A stretch of 64,000 nucleotides of DNA from Bin5 sp034422415 (GCA_965202955.1 OZ241871.1:5084001-5148000), one strand, 5' to 3'; shown: positions 8,812 to 17,586, counted from the first letter of the stretch. Notes: generated from the sequence alone by a model not told the origin. Numbers and translations are program-made.

Positions 8812-9741
8812 TCAATCCTCAAGATGCCGCTGCGCCTGTGCCATGATGTCCAGCCCCACCAGCTCGCTCCACGCTTCCAGGAGCCGCTGCGTCACCGGCC
8901 CGACCTCGCCGTCCCCCACCGGCAGTCCGTTGAACTTCGTCGCTGGCATGATGCAGTAGGGCGTGCTCGTGAAGAACGCCTCGTCCGCCGTGTAAATGTC
9001 GTACGGCTGAAAATCGGTGACTTGCGTGGTGATGCCCAGCCCTTCAGCCAGCTCCAACGCGGTCTCCCGGCTGATCCCCGCCAACGCGCCGCGCGCGTGC
9101 GGCGTTTTGAGCGCGCCGTCGGCGTAGATGAAAAAGTTGCCGCCCTTGTTCTCGGTCACGTTGCCGTCGGTGTCCAGGATCACGCTCTGCGCCGCCGGGT
9201 CGACCAGCTTCACCTCGGCCTCTGCCAGCGTATACGCCAGCCGGCTCCGGTTCTTGATGCGGGCGTCCAGCGACTGCGTCGGGACCGCCCGGCTGAACGG
9301 CGTCACCGCGTGGCAGCCCTCGGTGTAGAACCGCGCCCAGTCGCTCAGGATCAGAGGCGCGGTATGGATAATGACGGTGGCAGGCGAGCGCTGCTGCGTC
9401 GGGTCGGCTGCCAGCGCGCCGGCGCCGCGCGAAATGTTGTGAACGATCCAGACATCTTCGTTGGCTGGCACGTGGGGCAGATTTCTCTGCACAACATCAA
9501 GGGTAATGTCGGTCATCTCCTGCGGCGTGAGCCCCGGGTTGATGCGGCCGACCTTGAGCGACTTGTACAGCCGCTCGATGTGCCGCTCCAGCTTGAAAGG
9601 CACGTGGCCGAAAGTGCGCGTCGATTCGGTCATCGTGTCGCCTAGCGTCACCGCGCTGTCGAAGACCGAAATCTTCGCATCCTCCGGCGGGAATAGTTCG
9701 CCATTGATATAGACCAGGTGTTTGCTTGCGTCGTGTTGCAT
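8812..9741 (-). CDS. Class IV aminotransferase (BCAT/DAAT/ADC-lyase fold)
   Basis: PLP enzyme of fold type IV, 309 residues. Family signs are Y-I-N-G-E-L-F-P at the start, the likely PLP lysine in D-A-R-I-K-N-R-S-R, and the V-T-E-N-K-G-G-N-F-F-I motif, whose glutamate contacts the PLP ring. The family covers branched-chain aminotransferases, D-amino-acid transaminases and aminodeoxychorismate lyase; these residues do not decide between them, although the length fits an aminotransferase. It is divergent from the dioxygenase gene at 10056. A TATAGAAT sequence around 9870-9877 on this strand could be part of its promoter, but no convincing -35 was found. Confidence 0.85.
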   Translation of the reverse strand: MQHDASKHLVYINGELFPPEDAKISVFDSAVTLGDTMTESTRTFGHVPFKLERHIERLYKSLKVGRINPGLTPQEMTDITLDVVQRNLPHVPANEDVWIVHNISRGAGALAADPTQQRSPATVIIHTAPLILSDWARFYTEGCHAVTPFSRAVPTQSLDARIKNRSRLAYTLAEAEVKLVDPAAQSVILDTDGNVTENKGGNFFIYADGALKTPHARGALAGISRETALELAEGLGITTQVTDFQPYDIYTADEAFFTSTPYCIMPATKFNGLPVGDGEVGPVTQRLLEAWSELVGLDIMAQAQRHLED

Positions 9742-9980
9742 TGGTTTGCTCTTTTCCTTTGTTCGTTCGCGGCGACACGTATTTCTGCTTCTTATTTCGA
9801 TTGCGCGACCAGCTCAGGTGCCGGCCTTATGGCCTCGTGTGTGCAATGTGCTCGGGGACTGCCCACTCTGTCCGCTATTCTATACCACGTTAAACCTTTC
9901 TCGTTATTCATTGCCTTAAGGCCTGCCCTTCGCACACGGCCGCCCCTGCCTTGGACCCCGCCATTCTTCCAAGCGGAATC

Positions 9981-10009
9981 TTGTCCATCGCCCTGCCTGC
10001 ACCTATAAT
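9981..10009 (+). promoter_or_regulatory. Sigma-70-like promoter for the dioxygenase gene
   Basis: TTGTCC at 9981-9986, a 17-bp spacer and a perfect TATAAT at 10004-10009 lie 47 bp before the start codon at 10056. It is the clearest promoter in the 314-bp divergent gap 9742-10055. No palindrome was seen over it. Confidence 0.6.
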
Positions 10010-10055
10010 TGCCAGAGCCCCAGGCTGTACCCTTTACTGTTCAGAGAAAGGAAAA

Positions 10056-10853
10056 ATGTCAGAGATCACCGTCAACCAGGCAGAGATCGAATTCTTCCAA
10101 AAAAACGGCTATATCCAATACCACGATTTCCTGTCGAAAGCGCAGATCGCTTCACTCCGCCAGCCGCTCGACGACGCCGTCGCCACCCGTCGCGAGCGCA
10201 TTCGCGGCGCAGAAAAGGGCGGGCGCCTCTCGAAAGAGTACGAACGTGTCTTCAACCAGATGGTCAACCTGTGGACCGACTACCCGCAGGCCAGGGAGAT
10301 CACCCTCGACACACGCCTGGGCGAGTACGCCCGCCAGCTGAGCCGCTGCCGGCACGTGCGCATCTACCACGACCACGCCATGATCAAGCCGCCCGGCCAG
10401 GTCAGCAAACAGACCAACTGGCACCAGGACGCGCCCTACTGGCCGATGGACCCGGTCGGCGCGCTCTCGGCCTGGATTGCGGTCGACGATGTCACCATCG
10501 AGAACGGCTGTCTGCATTTCGTGCCCGGCTCGCACCAACACGACCGGCTCGAACCGATCAGCCTTGAGAGCGATGACGACAGCGTCGTTGACAGGCTCAA
10601 GGCGAGGGGAATCGACGTACCTGAGCCGGTCGCAATGCCGATGCGCGCCGGCGGCGTGACTTTTCACCACGGCTGCACATTCCACTACGCCGGACCCAAT
10701 TTATCTGACAAACCGCGGCGCGCCTTTGCCATCATCTACATCCCCGACTATACTCGCTTTACCGGCGGCAAGGATGCGGCCGGCGCCGCCGAAGAGATGG
10801 AGACCGGCGGCCCCTGGGAACACGCCATCCACCCCATCGTCGCCGGCCACTGA
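10056..10853 (+). CDS. Phytanoyl-CoA dioxygenase (PhyH) family protein
   Basis: Fe(II)/2-oxoglutarate-dependent oxygenase of the PhyH type, 265 residues. The metal triad is visible as W-H-Q-D near residue 128 (His and Asp) and a distal His in the F-H-Y-A-G-P-N region. A downstream Arg in P-R-R-A-F fits 2-oxoglutarate binding. ATG 10056 is preferred over an in-frame ATG at 9951 because the upstream segment contains the promoter and lacks family similarity. The family hydroxylates varied small molecules, so the substrate is open. It is followed by a transaldolase-family gene on the same strand. Confidence 0.9.
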   Translation: MSEITVNQAEIEFFQKNGYIQYHDFLSKAQIASLRQPLDDAVATRRERIRGAEKGGRLSKEYERVFNQMVNLWTDYPQAREITLDTRLGEYARQLSRCRHVRIYHDHAMIKPPGQVSKQTNWHQDAPYWPMDPVGALSAWIAVDDVTIENGCLHFVPGSHQHDRLEPISLESDDDSVVDRLKARGIDVPEPVAMPMRAGGVTFHHGCTFHYAGPNLSDKPRRAFAIIYIPDYTRFTGGKDAAGAAEEMETGGPWEHAIHPIVAGH

Positions 10854-10940
10854 CGGCATTGACCTCGTCACAAACGCTCCGGCAGCCTGCGGCAGTGCCC
10901 GTCACATGAAACGCATTTCATTACCCGCGAGGTACCCAAT

Positions 10941-11678
10941 ATGGACGCAAAAGGATCTGTGGTAAAGACCCGCTCCACCGGCCGCGGCCCGTCGATCTGG
11001 CTGGCCGGACCGCCTGCGGACCTGGAAGAGCTCATGCCGCTCGGCATCGCCGGCATCGTCACCAACACCGTCGTGCTCAACCAGTACGCCAAACCCTACG
11101 GCAGCGTCATCGCCCTGACCGAAGCTTACCTGGCGATGACCGACAAGCCGGTGGTCATCGAGATCGACGGCCATTCGGTCGAAGAGCTGCTGGCCGTCGG
11201 CAAAATCTTCACCGACATGTCGCCGCAGATCATCCTCAAGATCCCCTGCACACTGACCGGCCTGAAGGCGTTCAGCATCCTCAGGCAGGAAGGAATCGAG
11301 ACCTATTGCACGACCGTCTTCTCGCTGACGCAGGCCGCCGCGGTCGCGCAGGCCGGCGTCGACCATATTCTGCCCTTCTGCGACCCGGTGCGCGAGATGG
11401 GCGGCGACCCGACGCGCCTGATTCGCGAATGCGCCGCCATGTTCAGCGGCTGGGCTGACCGGCCATTCATCATGGCCGCGCTGGTACGCTCGGTCGAGAC
11501 AGCCTACGCCGCGTTTCGCGACGGCGCCGACGAGCTGGTCACCATGTGGACCGTCTACCGCGACATGCTCGAACACCCGCTCACCGACCACTGGAACAAG
11601 GTCTTCCTGGACGAGTGGGTCGACATGCACAACAGCGGGCTGCTGGCCGGCGTACCGGTGGAGGACCAGCACGGCTGA
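10941..11678 (+). CDS. Transaldolase / fructose-6-phosphate aldolase-like protein
   Basis: TIM-barrel aldolase of the transaldolase family, 245 residues. The likely Schiff-base lysine is in I-I-L-K-I-P-C-T near residue 100. The next strand reads G-I-E-T-Y-C-T-T-V-F-S-L-T-Q-A, close to the family pattern in which T-x-V-F-S-x-x-Q-A follows. The length suits the short transaldolase and F6P-aldolase subfamilies. A GAGG ribosome site precedes ATG 10941. It follows the dioxygenase gene and ends just before an inverted repeat at 11683. The exact sugar phosphate or other substrate is not predictable. Confidence 0.85.
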   Translation: MDAKGSVVKTRSTGRGPSIWLAGPPADLEELMPLGIAGIVTNTVVLNQYAKPYGSVIALTEAYLAMTDKPVVIEIDGHSVEELLAVGKIFTDMSPQIILKIPCTLTGLKAFSILRQEGIETYCTTVFSLTQAAAVAQAGVDHILPFCDPVREMGGDPTRLIRECAAMFSGWADRPFIMAALVRSVETAYAAFRDGADELVTMWTVYRDMLEHPLTDHWNKVFLDEWVDMHNSGLLAGVPVEDQHG

Positions 11679-11682
11679 GCAC

Positions 11683-11706
11683 ATTGCGCAGCTCGATCTG
11701 CGCAAT
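11683..11706. repeat. Inverted repeat upstream of hydroxylase unit 1
   Basis: ATTGCGCAG, a 6-base loop and CTGCGCAAT form a perfect 9-bp inverted repeat just after the transaldolase stop codon. No T-run follows immediately, so it may be an operator rather than a terminator. The aligned position in unit 2 (13078-13101) is a decayed version of the same repeat. Confidence 0.55.
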
Positions 11707-11726
11707 CAGCTGCCTGTTTTACGCAG

Positions 11727-11766
11727 TTGCAATATTGCATATCTTCGTTGTAGAATTGCCGCAATC
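11727..11766 (+). promoter_or_regulatory. Promoter of hydroxylase unit 1 with nested palindromes
   Basis: TTGCAA at 11727-11732, an 18-bp spacer and TAGAAT at 11751-11756. Two palindromes are interleaved with it: TGCAATATTGCA over and after the -35, and ATTGCCGCAAT over the end of the -10 and just downstream. Both contain TTGC/GCAA half-sites, like the inverted repeat at 11683. The same promoter geometry, but not the palindromes, is kept 1395 bp downstream. Confidence 0.6.
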
Positions 11767-11851
11767 TGCGAAGACAATTGAATGCCTAGTTCATGGGCCG
11801 GAACGGCTTACCTGAGATGGCGCGCCGATTGACCACACCAGGAGGGTGATC

Positions 11852-12877
11852 ATGGCTGACGTTAGCGCTGAAAGAGACGGTCTGATCGATGGAATGCCGC
11901 GCGACGATCGCGGCTACTGGCAGCCCGAAGGGCTCAAACTGCCAAGTCCCGTATTTGACTGGCCGCCCAATCCGCTGAAAGTGGCGAAGTGGCTCTACAA
12001 CTACCTCTTTCCCTGGAACATAATCTACATGCTCATCGCCGTGGTGACGGTGGTCTATTTCCAGCCGGAGATGTCACGCATGACCACGTTCAGCGCCGAC
12101 TGGATCGCCTATATCTTCGTGCGCAACCAGATCCTGCTGATCGTCGTTGTCAGCGCCTGGCACTTTTGGCTGTGGGCGCGCAAGTCCCAGGGCTTCCAGT
12201 ATAAGTACACGCCGGACTGGCTGGCGAAGGGCAAGAAGCAGTTTCTGTTCGGCAACCAGCTCTACGACAACATATTCTGGAGCTGCGTCAGCGGCGGCAT
12301 CATCTGGACCGCCTACGAGGTCGTCACGCTGTGGGCCTACGCCAACGAGTACATCCCCTACCTGGACCCGGCCAGGCATCCGGTCTACTTTGTCCTGATG
12401 CTGTGCGGAATCCAGCTCTGGCGCCTGTTCCACTTCTACTGGGTGCACCGCCTGTTGCACTGGCCGCCGCTGTACAAGGCGGGCCACTACCTGCACCACC
12501 GCAACATCAACATTGGCCCCTGGTCCGGCCTGTCGATGCACCCGATCGAGCATATCCTCTACTTCAGCGGCGTCTTGATCCACTGGATCATTCCCTCGCA
12601 CCCGATACACGCGGTGTTCAACGGGCAGCACGCCGCCCTCACGCCGGCGCAGGGGCACGCGGGCTTCGAGGCGATCGTCGTCAACGGCAAATCCATGCTG
12701 AGGGGCGCATCCTATTTCCACCAGTTGCACCATCGTTACTTCGAATGCAATTACGGCGAAATGGACATCCCGTTTGACGTCTGGTTCGGCACCAGCCACA
12801 ACGGCTCGGCCGAGGACCACGAGGCGATGCGGGCAAAACGGTTCGCCAGCCACAAGATTCGGACTTCCGCTGCCTAA
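11852..12877 (+). CDS. Membrane fatty acid hydroxylase / sterol desaturase family, copy 1
   Basis: Diiron membrane hydroxylase of the fatty-acid-hydroxylase superfamily, 341 residues. The histidine clusters are H-R-L-L-H, H-Y-L-H-H, H-P-I-E-H and L-H-H-R-Y, the expected HxxxH/HxxHH pattern. Several hydrophobic helices (Y-N-Y-L-F-P-W-N, L-L-I-V-V-V-S, Y-F-V-L-M-L-C) anchor it in the membrane. ATG 11852 is chosen because AGGAGG lies 6 bases upstream; GTG 11846 touches that site. Copy 2 at 13247 is roughly four-fifths identical by eye. Members hydroxylate or desaturate lipids, sterols or carotenoids; the substrate is unknown. Confidence 0.9.
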   Translation: MADVSAERDGLIDGMPRDDRGYWQPEGLKLPSPVFDWPPNPLKVAKWLYNYLFPWNIIYMLIAVVTVVYFQPEMSRMTTFSADWIAYIFVRNQILLIVVVSAWHFWLWARKSQGFQYKYTPDWLAKGKKQFLFGNQLYDNIFWSCVSGGIIWTAYEVVTLWAYANEYIPYLDPARHPVYFVLMLCGIQLWRLFHFYWVHRLLHWPPLYKAGHYLHHRNINIGPWSGLSMHPIEHILYFSGVLIHWIIPSHPIHAVFNGQHAALTPAQGHAGFEAIVVNGKSMLRGASYFHQLHHRYFECNYGEMDIPFDVWFGTSHNGSAEDHEAMRAKRFASHKIRTSAA

Positions 12878-12931
12878 ACGCACCGGCAGAGCAGTCGACA
12901 GACCAAGAACCCAGACCGAACAGAACGATAG

Positions 12932-12959
12932 GAGGAGAGGGTGGTCCCTCTCCTCTTTT
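12932..12959 (+). terminator. Rho-independent terminator of hydroxylase unit 1
   Basis: GAGGAGAGGG, loop TGGT, then CCCTCTCCTC form a perfect 10-bp stem followed by TTTT. It lies 55 bp after the stop codon of copy 1. The rest of the gap up to 13075 holds no gene that I can support. Confidence 0.85.
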
Positions 12960-13121
12960 CCGTATCTACAACAAAAGGGTCAACAAGCATGGTAAAGAGG
13001 CTTGCCCGTCTGACGTAAAGCGCGTTGGCCCATGTTGGTGGGACGGCATGTCGGCTTAGGAGCAGTTAGCCGGCCACAATGCGCAGTCCGATCATTGCAG
13101 CCTGCTGCCCGTTCGCCGCAG

Positions 13122-13151
13122 TTGCGAATCGGCACACCTTAGTTGTAAAAT
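13122..13151 (+). promoter_or_regulatory. Promoter of hydroxylase unit 2
   Basis: TTGCGA at 13122-13127, an 18-bp spacer and TAAAAT at 13146-13151. Both elements are exactly 1395 bp from their counterparts in unit 1. The palindromes that surround the unit 1 promoter are disrupted here: the -35 region reads TGCGAATCGGCA and the -10 region reads ATTGCCGCTAT. Confidence 0.6.
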
Positions 13152-13246
13152 TGCCGCTATTCACGAGGACAACAGAATGGCTGCTGCACGGGCTGGAACC
13201 GCCCACCTGAGAGGGTGCGCCGATAGACCACACCAGGAGGATGATC

Positions 13247-14272
13247 GTGGCTGACGTTACCGCCGAAAGAGACGGTCTGATCGACGGCATGCCGCGCGAC
13301 GAACGCGGCCACTGGCAGCCGGAAGGGGAGAAGCTGCCCAACCCGGTCTTCGACTGGCCGCCCAAGCCGTTGAAGGTGGCGAGGTGGCTCTACAACTACC
13401 TTTTTCCCTGGAATCTCATCTACATGCTCATCGCCGTGCTGACCGTCACCTATCTGCAGCCGGAGATGTCGCGCATGGCCCGCTTCAGCCCCGACTGGAT
13501 TCTCTACATCTTCGCGCGCAACCAGGTCATGCTGATCGTCATCGTCAGCGGCTGGCACCTGTGGCTGTGGGGGCGCAAGTCCCAGGGTTTCCAGTTCAAA
13601 TATACGGCCGAGTGGATGGCGAAGGGCAAGAAGAAATTCCTGGGCGGCAATCAGCTGTTCGACAACATCTTCTGGAGCTGCGTCAGCGGCGGCACCATCT
13701 GGACCGCCTACGAGGTCGTCACGCTGTGGGCCTATGCCAACGAGTACATCCCCTACCTAGACCCGAGGGCGCATCCGGTCTATTTCGTGCTGTTGCTCTG
13801 CGCACTCCAGCTTTGGGGCCAGTTACACTTCTACTGGACCCACCGCCTCATGCACTGGCCTCCGCTCTACAGGGCGGGGCACTTCCTGCACCACCGCAAC
13901 ATCAACCCCGGTCCCTGGTCCGGCCTGGCCATGCACCCGATCGAGCACGTTATTTTCTTCAGCGGCGTACTGATCCATTGGATCGTTCCCTCGCACCCGA
14001 TTCACGCCATCATGAACCTGCAGCTTACCGGGTTCTCGCCTGCGCAGGCGCACGCCGGCTTCGAGTCGGTCGTCGTCAACGGCAAATCCAAGCTGAGGGG
14101 GGGGTCCTACTTCCACCAGCTGCACCACCGTTACTTCGAATGCAACTACGGTGGACTGGACATACCGTTCGACGTCTGGTTCGGGACCAGCCATAACGGC
14201 TCTGTCGAGGCGCATGAAAAGATGCGGGCGAAGCGGTTCGCCAGCCACAAGGTCCGGACCTCCGTTGCCTAG
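13247..14272 (+). CDS. Membrane fatty acid hydroxylase / sterol desaturase family, copy 2
   Basis: Tandem paralogue of the gene at 11852, 341 residues with no length change. It keeps every histidine cluster (H-R-L-M-H, H-F-L-H-H, H-P-I-E-H, L-H-H-R-Y), so both copies should be active diiron enzymes. GTG 13247 is preferred over ATG 13241: it aligns with the start of copy 1 and is spaced correctly from AGGAGG, while ATG 13241 abuts that site. Differences from copy 1 cluster in membrane segments and in the stretch after H-P-I-H-A, which could alter substrate choice. It has its own promoter and terminator. Confidence 0.9.
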   Translation: MADVTAERDGLIDGMPRDERGHWQPEGEKLPNPVFDWPPKPLKVARWLYNYLFPWNLIYMLIAVLTVTYLQPEMSRMARFSPDWILYIFARNQVMLIVIVSGWHLWLWGRKSQGFQFKYTAEWMAKGKKKFLGGNQLFDNIFWSCVSGGTIWTAYEVVTLWAYANEYIPYLDPRAHPVYFVLLLCALQLWGQLHFYWTHRLMHWPPLYRAGHFLHHRNINPGPWSGLAMHPIEHVIFFSGVLIHWIVPSHPIHAIMNLQLTGFSPAQAHAGFESVVVNGKSKLRGGSYFHQLHHRYFECNYGGLDIPFDVWFGTSHNGSVEAHEKMRAKRFASHKVRTSVA

Positions 14273-14322
14273 GCGAATCGGCTGGGCACTCGACACACGA
14301 TTTCCCCAGGCCTGACAAAATC

Positions 14323-14356
14323 AAGAGAGGAGAGGGATCGCCCTCTCCTCTCTTTC
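14323..14356. terminator. Bidirectional terminator after hydroxylase unit 2
   Basis: AAGAGAGGAGAGGG, loop ATCG, then CCCTCTCCTCTCTT form a perfect 14-bp stem. A T-rich tail (TTCTT) follows on the plus strand. On the minus strand the stem is followed by GATTTTG, so it could also end the leftward ABC transporter transcript whose last gene stops at 14548. The stem is an extended version of the one at 12932. Confidence 0.8.
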
Positions 14357-14547
14357 TTGTGCAGGATGCCTGAGGCCGCGTGGAATTTGGCGAGACGTTC
14401 ACGTTGGAGATGCGCGTGGCCGAAGGCTGGTCGGGGGGCATGAGCTCCTCACCGGGAAGACAATCGAGTTTCCTCGCCCGGTTCAGCGGCGACGTGGACG
14501 TGAATCCAGGAGCCTTATGGACGGCGCTGTGCCGCCTCGGTCCATTC

Positions 14548-15651
14548 CTATCCGTTCAGGCGCAGATCTGTCTCCGATTCAAAGATGTGCAGTTTCGCTG
14601 CCGGCAGTTCGACCTGGACCGTCTGTCCCCGCTGGAACTGCCGCTCAGGATTCACGCGAGCGATAAGCCGCAGCCAATCTCTCGACACTTCCACAAAGCT
14701 GTCCGATCCAACTGGTTCAACCAGGCTGACTTCCGCCGTGAATGAGCCCTCCACAGGCATCGTTTCCCCGGAATCTCGCAGAATAACGTCCTCGGCCCGC
14801 ACGCCGATGCCGGCTTCTCCCTTCCATGGCTTGTCCAGCTTCGCTTCTTGCCGCGATGACCACTGCATTTCGAGATCCTGGGCCGCGAAGGACAGACCAG
14901 TGCCATTCGCCTGCAGCCGGCCTTGAAGCACATTCATGCCCGGCTTGCCGATGAAAGTGGCTACGAAGAGCGAGCGCGGGCGCCGGTAGATTTCCATCGG
15001 CGTGTCAAGCTGTTCGAGCTTCCCGTCGCGCATGACCGCGATGCGGTCAGAGATGGTCATTGCCTCTTCCTGATCGTGCGTCACGAAGACGCTCGTCGTC
15101 TGCAGCTGCAGGTGGAGGCGCCTGATCTCCGTGCGCATGCGCACCCTGAGCGCGGCATCCAGATTGGAGAGCGGTTCGTCGAACAGGAAGATCCGGGGCT
15201 GTTTCGCCAGCGCCCGCGCCACCGCCACACGCTGCTGTTGACCGCCCGAAAGCTGCGCAGTGCGCCGTTCCAGAAGATGCTCGATGTCGAGCAGTTTGCT
15301 GACGTACCGGACCATTCGCTCGATCTCACTGCGCAGCACGCGGCGCAGCTTCAGGCTGAACGCGATGTTGTCGAATACGCTCATATGCGGGTAGAGCGCG
15401 TAGTCCTGGAACACCATGCCGATTCCCCGCTCGTTGGGCGGCAGGTCTGTTATGCGGGATCCGCCGAGATAGATGTCGCCCGAGGTAGGCTGTTCCAGGC
15501 CCGCAATCAGGTTCAGTGTCGTCGACTTGCCGCACCCGGAGGGCCCCAGCAAGGTGACAAATTCGCCATCGGCCGCGATCACATTCAAGTTTTCCACCGC
15601 CCGCACCTGGCCAAAATTCTTGCACAGATCGCGCAGTTCAAGATCTGCCAT
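14548..15651 (-). CDS. Sugar-type ABC importer ATP-binding protein (MalK/UgpC family)
   Basis: ATPase of a CUT1-type ABC importer, 367 residues. Walker A is G-P-S-G-C-G-K-S-T, the signature is L-S-G-G-Q-Q-Q-R, Walker B is F-L-F-D-E-P-L-S-N-L-D, and the switch histidine is in V-T-H-D-Q. About 130 further residues form the MalK-type regulatory OB-fold region. ATG 15651 sits behind GGAGG. It is the last gene of a leftward run after the permease and binding protein, with only 9 bp separating it from the permease. It would power uptake of the ligand captured by the lipoprotein at 17640. Confidence 0.93.
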   Translation of the reverse strand: MADLELRDLCKNFGQVRAVENLNVIAADGEFVTLLGPSGCGKSTTLNLIAGLEQPTSGDIYLGGSRITDLPPNERGIGMVFQDYALYPHMSVFDNIAFSLKLRRVLRSEIERMVRYVSKLLDIEHLLERRTAQLSGGQQQRVAVARALAKQPRIFLFDEPLSNLDAALRVRMRTEIRRLHLQLQTTSVFVTHDQEEAMTISDRIAVMRDGKLEQLDTPMEIYRRPRSLFVATFIGKPGMNVLQGRLQANGTGLSFAAQDLEMQWSSRQEAKLDKPWKGEAGIGVRAEDVILRDSGETMPVEGSFTAEVSLVEPVGSDSFVEVSRDWLRLIARVNPERQFQRGQTVQVELPAAKLHIFESETDLRLNG

Positions 15652-15660
15652 CACACCCTC

Positions 15661-17586
15661 CTATCCTTTGACCGCCCCTTCGGTAAGCCCCCGGATGATC
15701 TGCCGGCTCAGCAAAAAAACGATCAACAGGATCGGCAGGATCGCCATTACGCCCCCGGCAGCCAGTTTGTTGAGCGGCAAGTCCCAGAGTCCGCGATACT
15801 CTGCAATCTTGACGATCAACGTCTTGGCCGAACGGGTTGTGAGCACCAATGCGAACAGAAACTCATTCCAGCTGACGATCAGGCAGAAGATAGCCGTCGC
15901 CGTGACACCCGGCGCCGAAACCGGAAGGATGATGCGTGCGAGCGTTCCCAGGCGTGAGCAGCCGTCAACCATGGCTGCCGACTCCAGGGACCGCGGCATA
16001 TCCTCGAAGAAATTGCGCAGCATCCACAATATGTAAGGCAGGAAAAACGCCGTGTAGACCAGGATCAGAGAGGGCAGCGTGTCGATGAGGCCCAGCTGGC
16101 GGACGACCAGGAAGAGCGGAATCAACAGCGTCACCGCGGGCACCATGCGCGTGGACACGGCCAGGCCCATGAAAAAATTGCGGTAGGGCAGCTGCATGCG
16201 GGCCAGCGGGTATGCGGCCAGCGATCCGATGGCAATACACAGTGCGGTTGTAATGAGGGCGACCAGGATGCTGTTTCGAACGGTCAGCACGAAGGAGGCG
16301 TCTTCCAGCTGCACCTGGTACTGTTCCAGATTGACCGAGCGCAGGCCGATTTCAGGCGGCACCGACGTGACGTTGACCATAGGCTGAACGCTGACGATGG
16401 CGGTCCAGACGAAAGGCAGCAATGTCCACACCAGCATGAAAACGATTCCGGCTGTCAGGCCCAACCGGCGCAACAGCCTGGCCACGCCCGGCGTTACGTA
16501 GAGCAACCGGCGGGGGACCCTGGCCGCGTCCAGGAGAGGGAGTTGACCGACTTCCTGCATAGTCCAAATCTGGGTGCGACGCCGGGCTGCCGGCCTTTTT
16601 CCGGCAGGACCTTTTTGCTCCACCGGCTGTCGCGCCCGTTGCTCGCGAACGATGAGCCAGAAGATGACGCCGGCGCTCAGCAGGATGCACATGAACAGGA
16701 GCAGGCCGATGGCAGAGGCGTAGCCCAGGTTCAGGCTCTCGAAGGCCTGGGTAAACACCAGGTAGGTCAGCACCGTCGTCTTCAGCCCCGGCCCACCCTG
16801 GGTCAAAATGTAGAGTGTGTCGAACAGCTGGAGAGCCCAGATCGTTTCAACAAGCACCAGAATGAGGATCGTCTTACGCAGCGCTGGCAAGGTGATGAAA
16901 CGCAGGCACTGCAAGGCATTGGCGCCGTCGACCTTCGCCGCCCGGTATTGGGAGGCGGGAATCGATTGCAGCGCCGCCAGCAGGAACAGGGCGGCAAAGG
17001 GCACGGCCCGCCACGTCTCGACCAGGATCACAATGTGAAGGGAGAGCAGAGGGTTACCCATCCAGGCCACGTAGGAGGTGATCGCGCCTACAGCAAGCAG
17101 GATTGCGTTGAGAACGCCGTACTTGGCATTGAAGATCAGCTGCCACATCAGGGCGCCAACGACCGGCGCGATCGCCCAGGGCACCAGAATGAGGACGCGC
17201 AATACCCCCCGCCCCACGAACTTCTCGTTCAGAAGCAGGGCAAAGAAGAGTCCCAGCCCCACCGTGAGGATGACGCGCACGACGGCAACATAGAAGGAGC
17301 GTCCCAGGGAGGCCCAGAAGAGATCATCGGTCAGCGCCTTGACGAAGTTATCAGTACCGACAAATGGCCGCGTCTGTTCCGCTCGGACCAAGTTGATGCT
17401 CTGCAGACTCATTACGCTCGAATAGAGTATCGGCAGCACAACGAAGACCACGAGCAGCAGGGCGCCCGGAGCGATCATGAGAAGCGCAAAGCGCGTTGGA
17501 CTCAAACGGTTAATGCGGCGGGAAAGGCCGGCAAGTCCCCAGCCGGGCAGCGGCGGGGTGCTGCCAGGGGAAGAGGCGCGAGTCAT
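15661..17586 (-). CDS. Fused double ABC permease (MalF-like + MalG-like in one chain)
   Basis: A single 641-residue open frame contains both membrane subunits of a CUT1 sugar importer. Residues about 1-310 resemble MalF/UgpA, including the coupling motif region R-A-A-K-V-D-G-A-N-A. Residues about 370-641 resemble MalG/UgpE, with the second coupling region S-A-A-M-V-D-G-C-S-R. A basic linker (A-G-K-R-P-A-A-R-R-R) joins them. Standard systems encode these as two proteins. No stop codon and no strong ribosome site separate the halves, although an internal ATG at M-Q-E-V-G-Q could be tested. Both halves begin and end in the cytoplasm, so a fusion is topologically possible. Confidence 0.88.
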   Translation of the reverse strand: MTRASSPGSTPPLPGWGLAGLSRRINRLSPTRFALLMIAPGALLLVVFVVLPILYSSVMSLQSINLVRAEQTRPFVGTDNFVKALTDDLFWASLGRSFYVAVVRVILTVGLGLFFALLLNEKFVGRGVLRVLILVPWAIAPVVGALMWQLIFNAKYGVLNAILLAVGAITSYVAWMGNPLLSLHIVILVETWRAVPFAALFLLAALQSIPASQYRAAKVDGANALQCLRFITLPALRKTILILVLVETIWALQLFDTLYILTQGGPGLKTTVLTYLVFTQAFESLNLGYASAIGLLLFMCILLSAGVIFWLIVREQRARQPVEQKGPAGKRPAARRRTQIWTMQEVGQLPLLDAARVPRRLLYVTPGVARLLRRLGLTAGIVFMLVWTLLPFVWTAIVSVQPMVNVTSVPPEIGLRSVNLEQYQVQLEDASFVLTVRNSILVALITTALCIAIGSLAAYPLARMQLPYRNFFMGLAVSTRMVPAVTLLIPLFLVVRQLGLIDTLPSLILVYTAFFLPYILWMLRNFFEDMPRSLESAAMVDGCSRLGTLARIILPVSAPGVTATAIFCLIVSWNEFLFALVLTTRSAKTLIVKIAEYRGLWDLPLNKLAAGGVMAILPILLIVFLLSRQIIRGLTEGAVKG

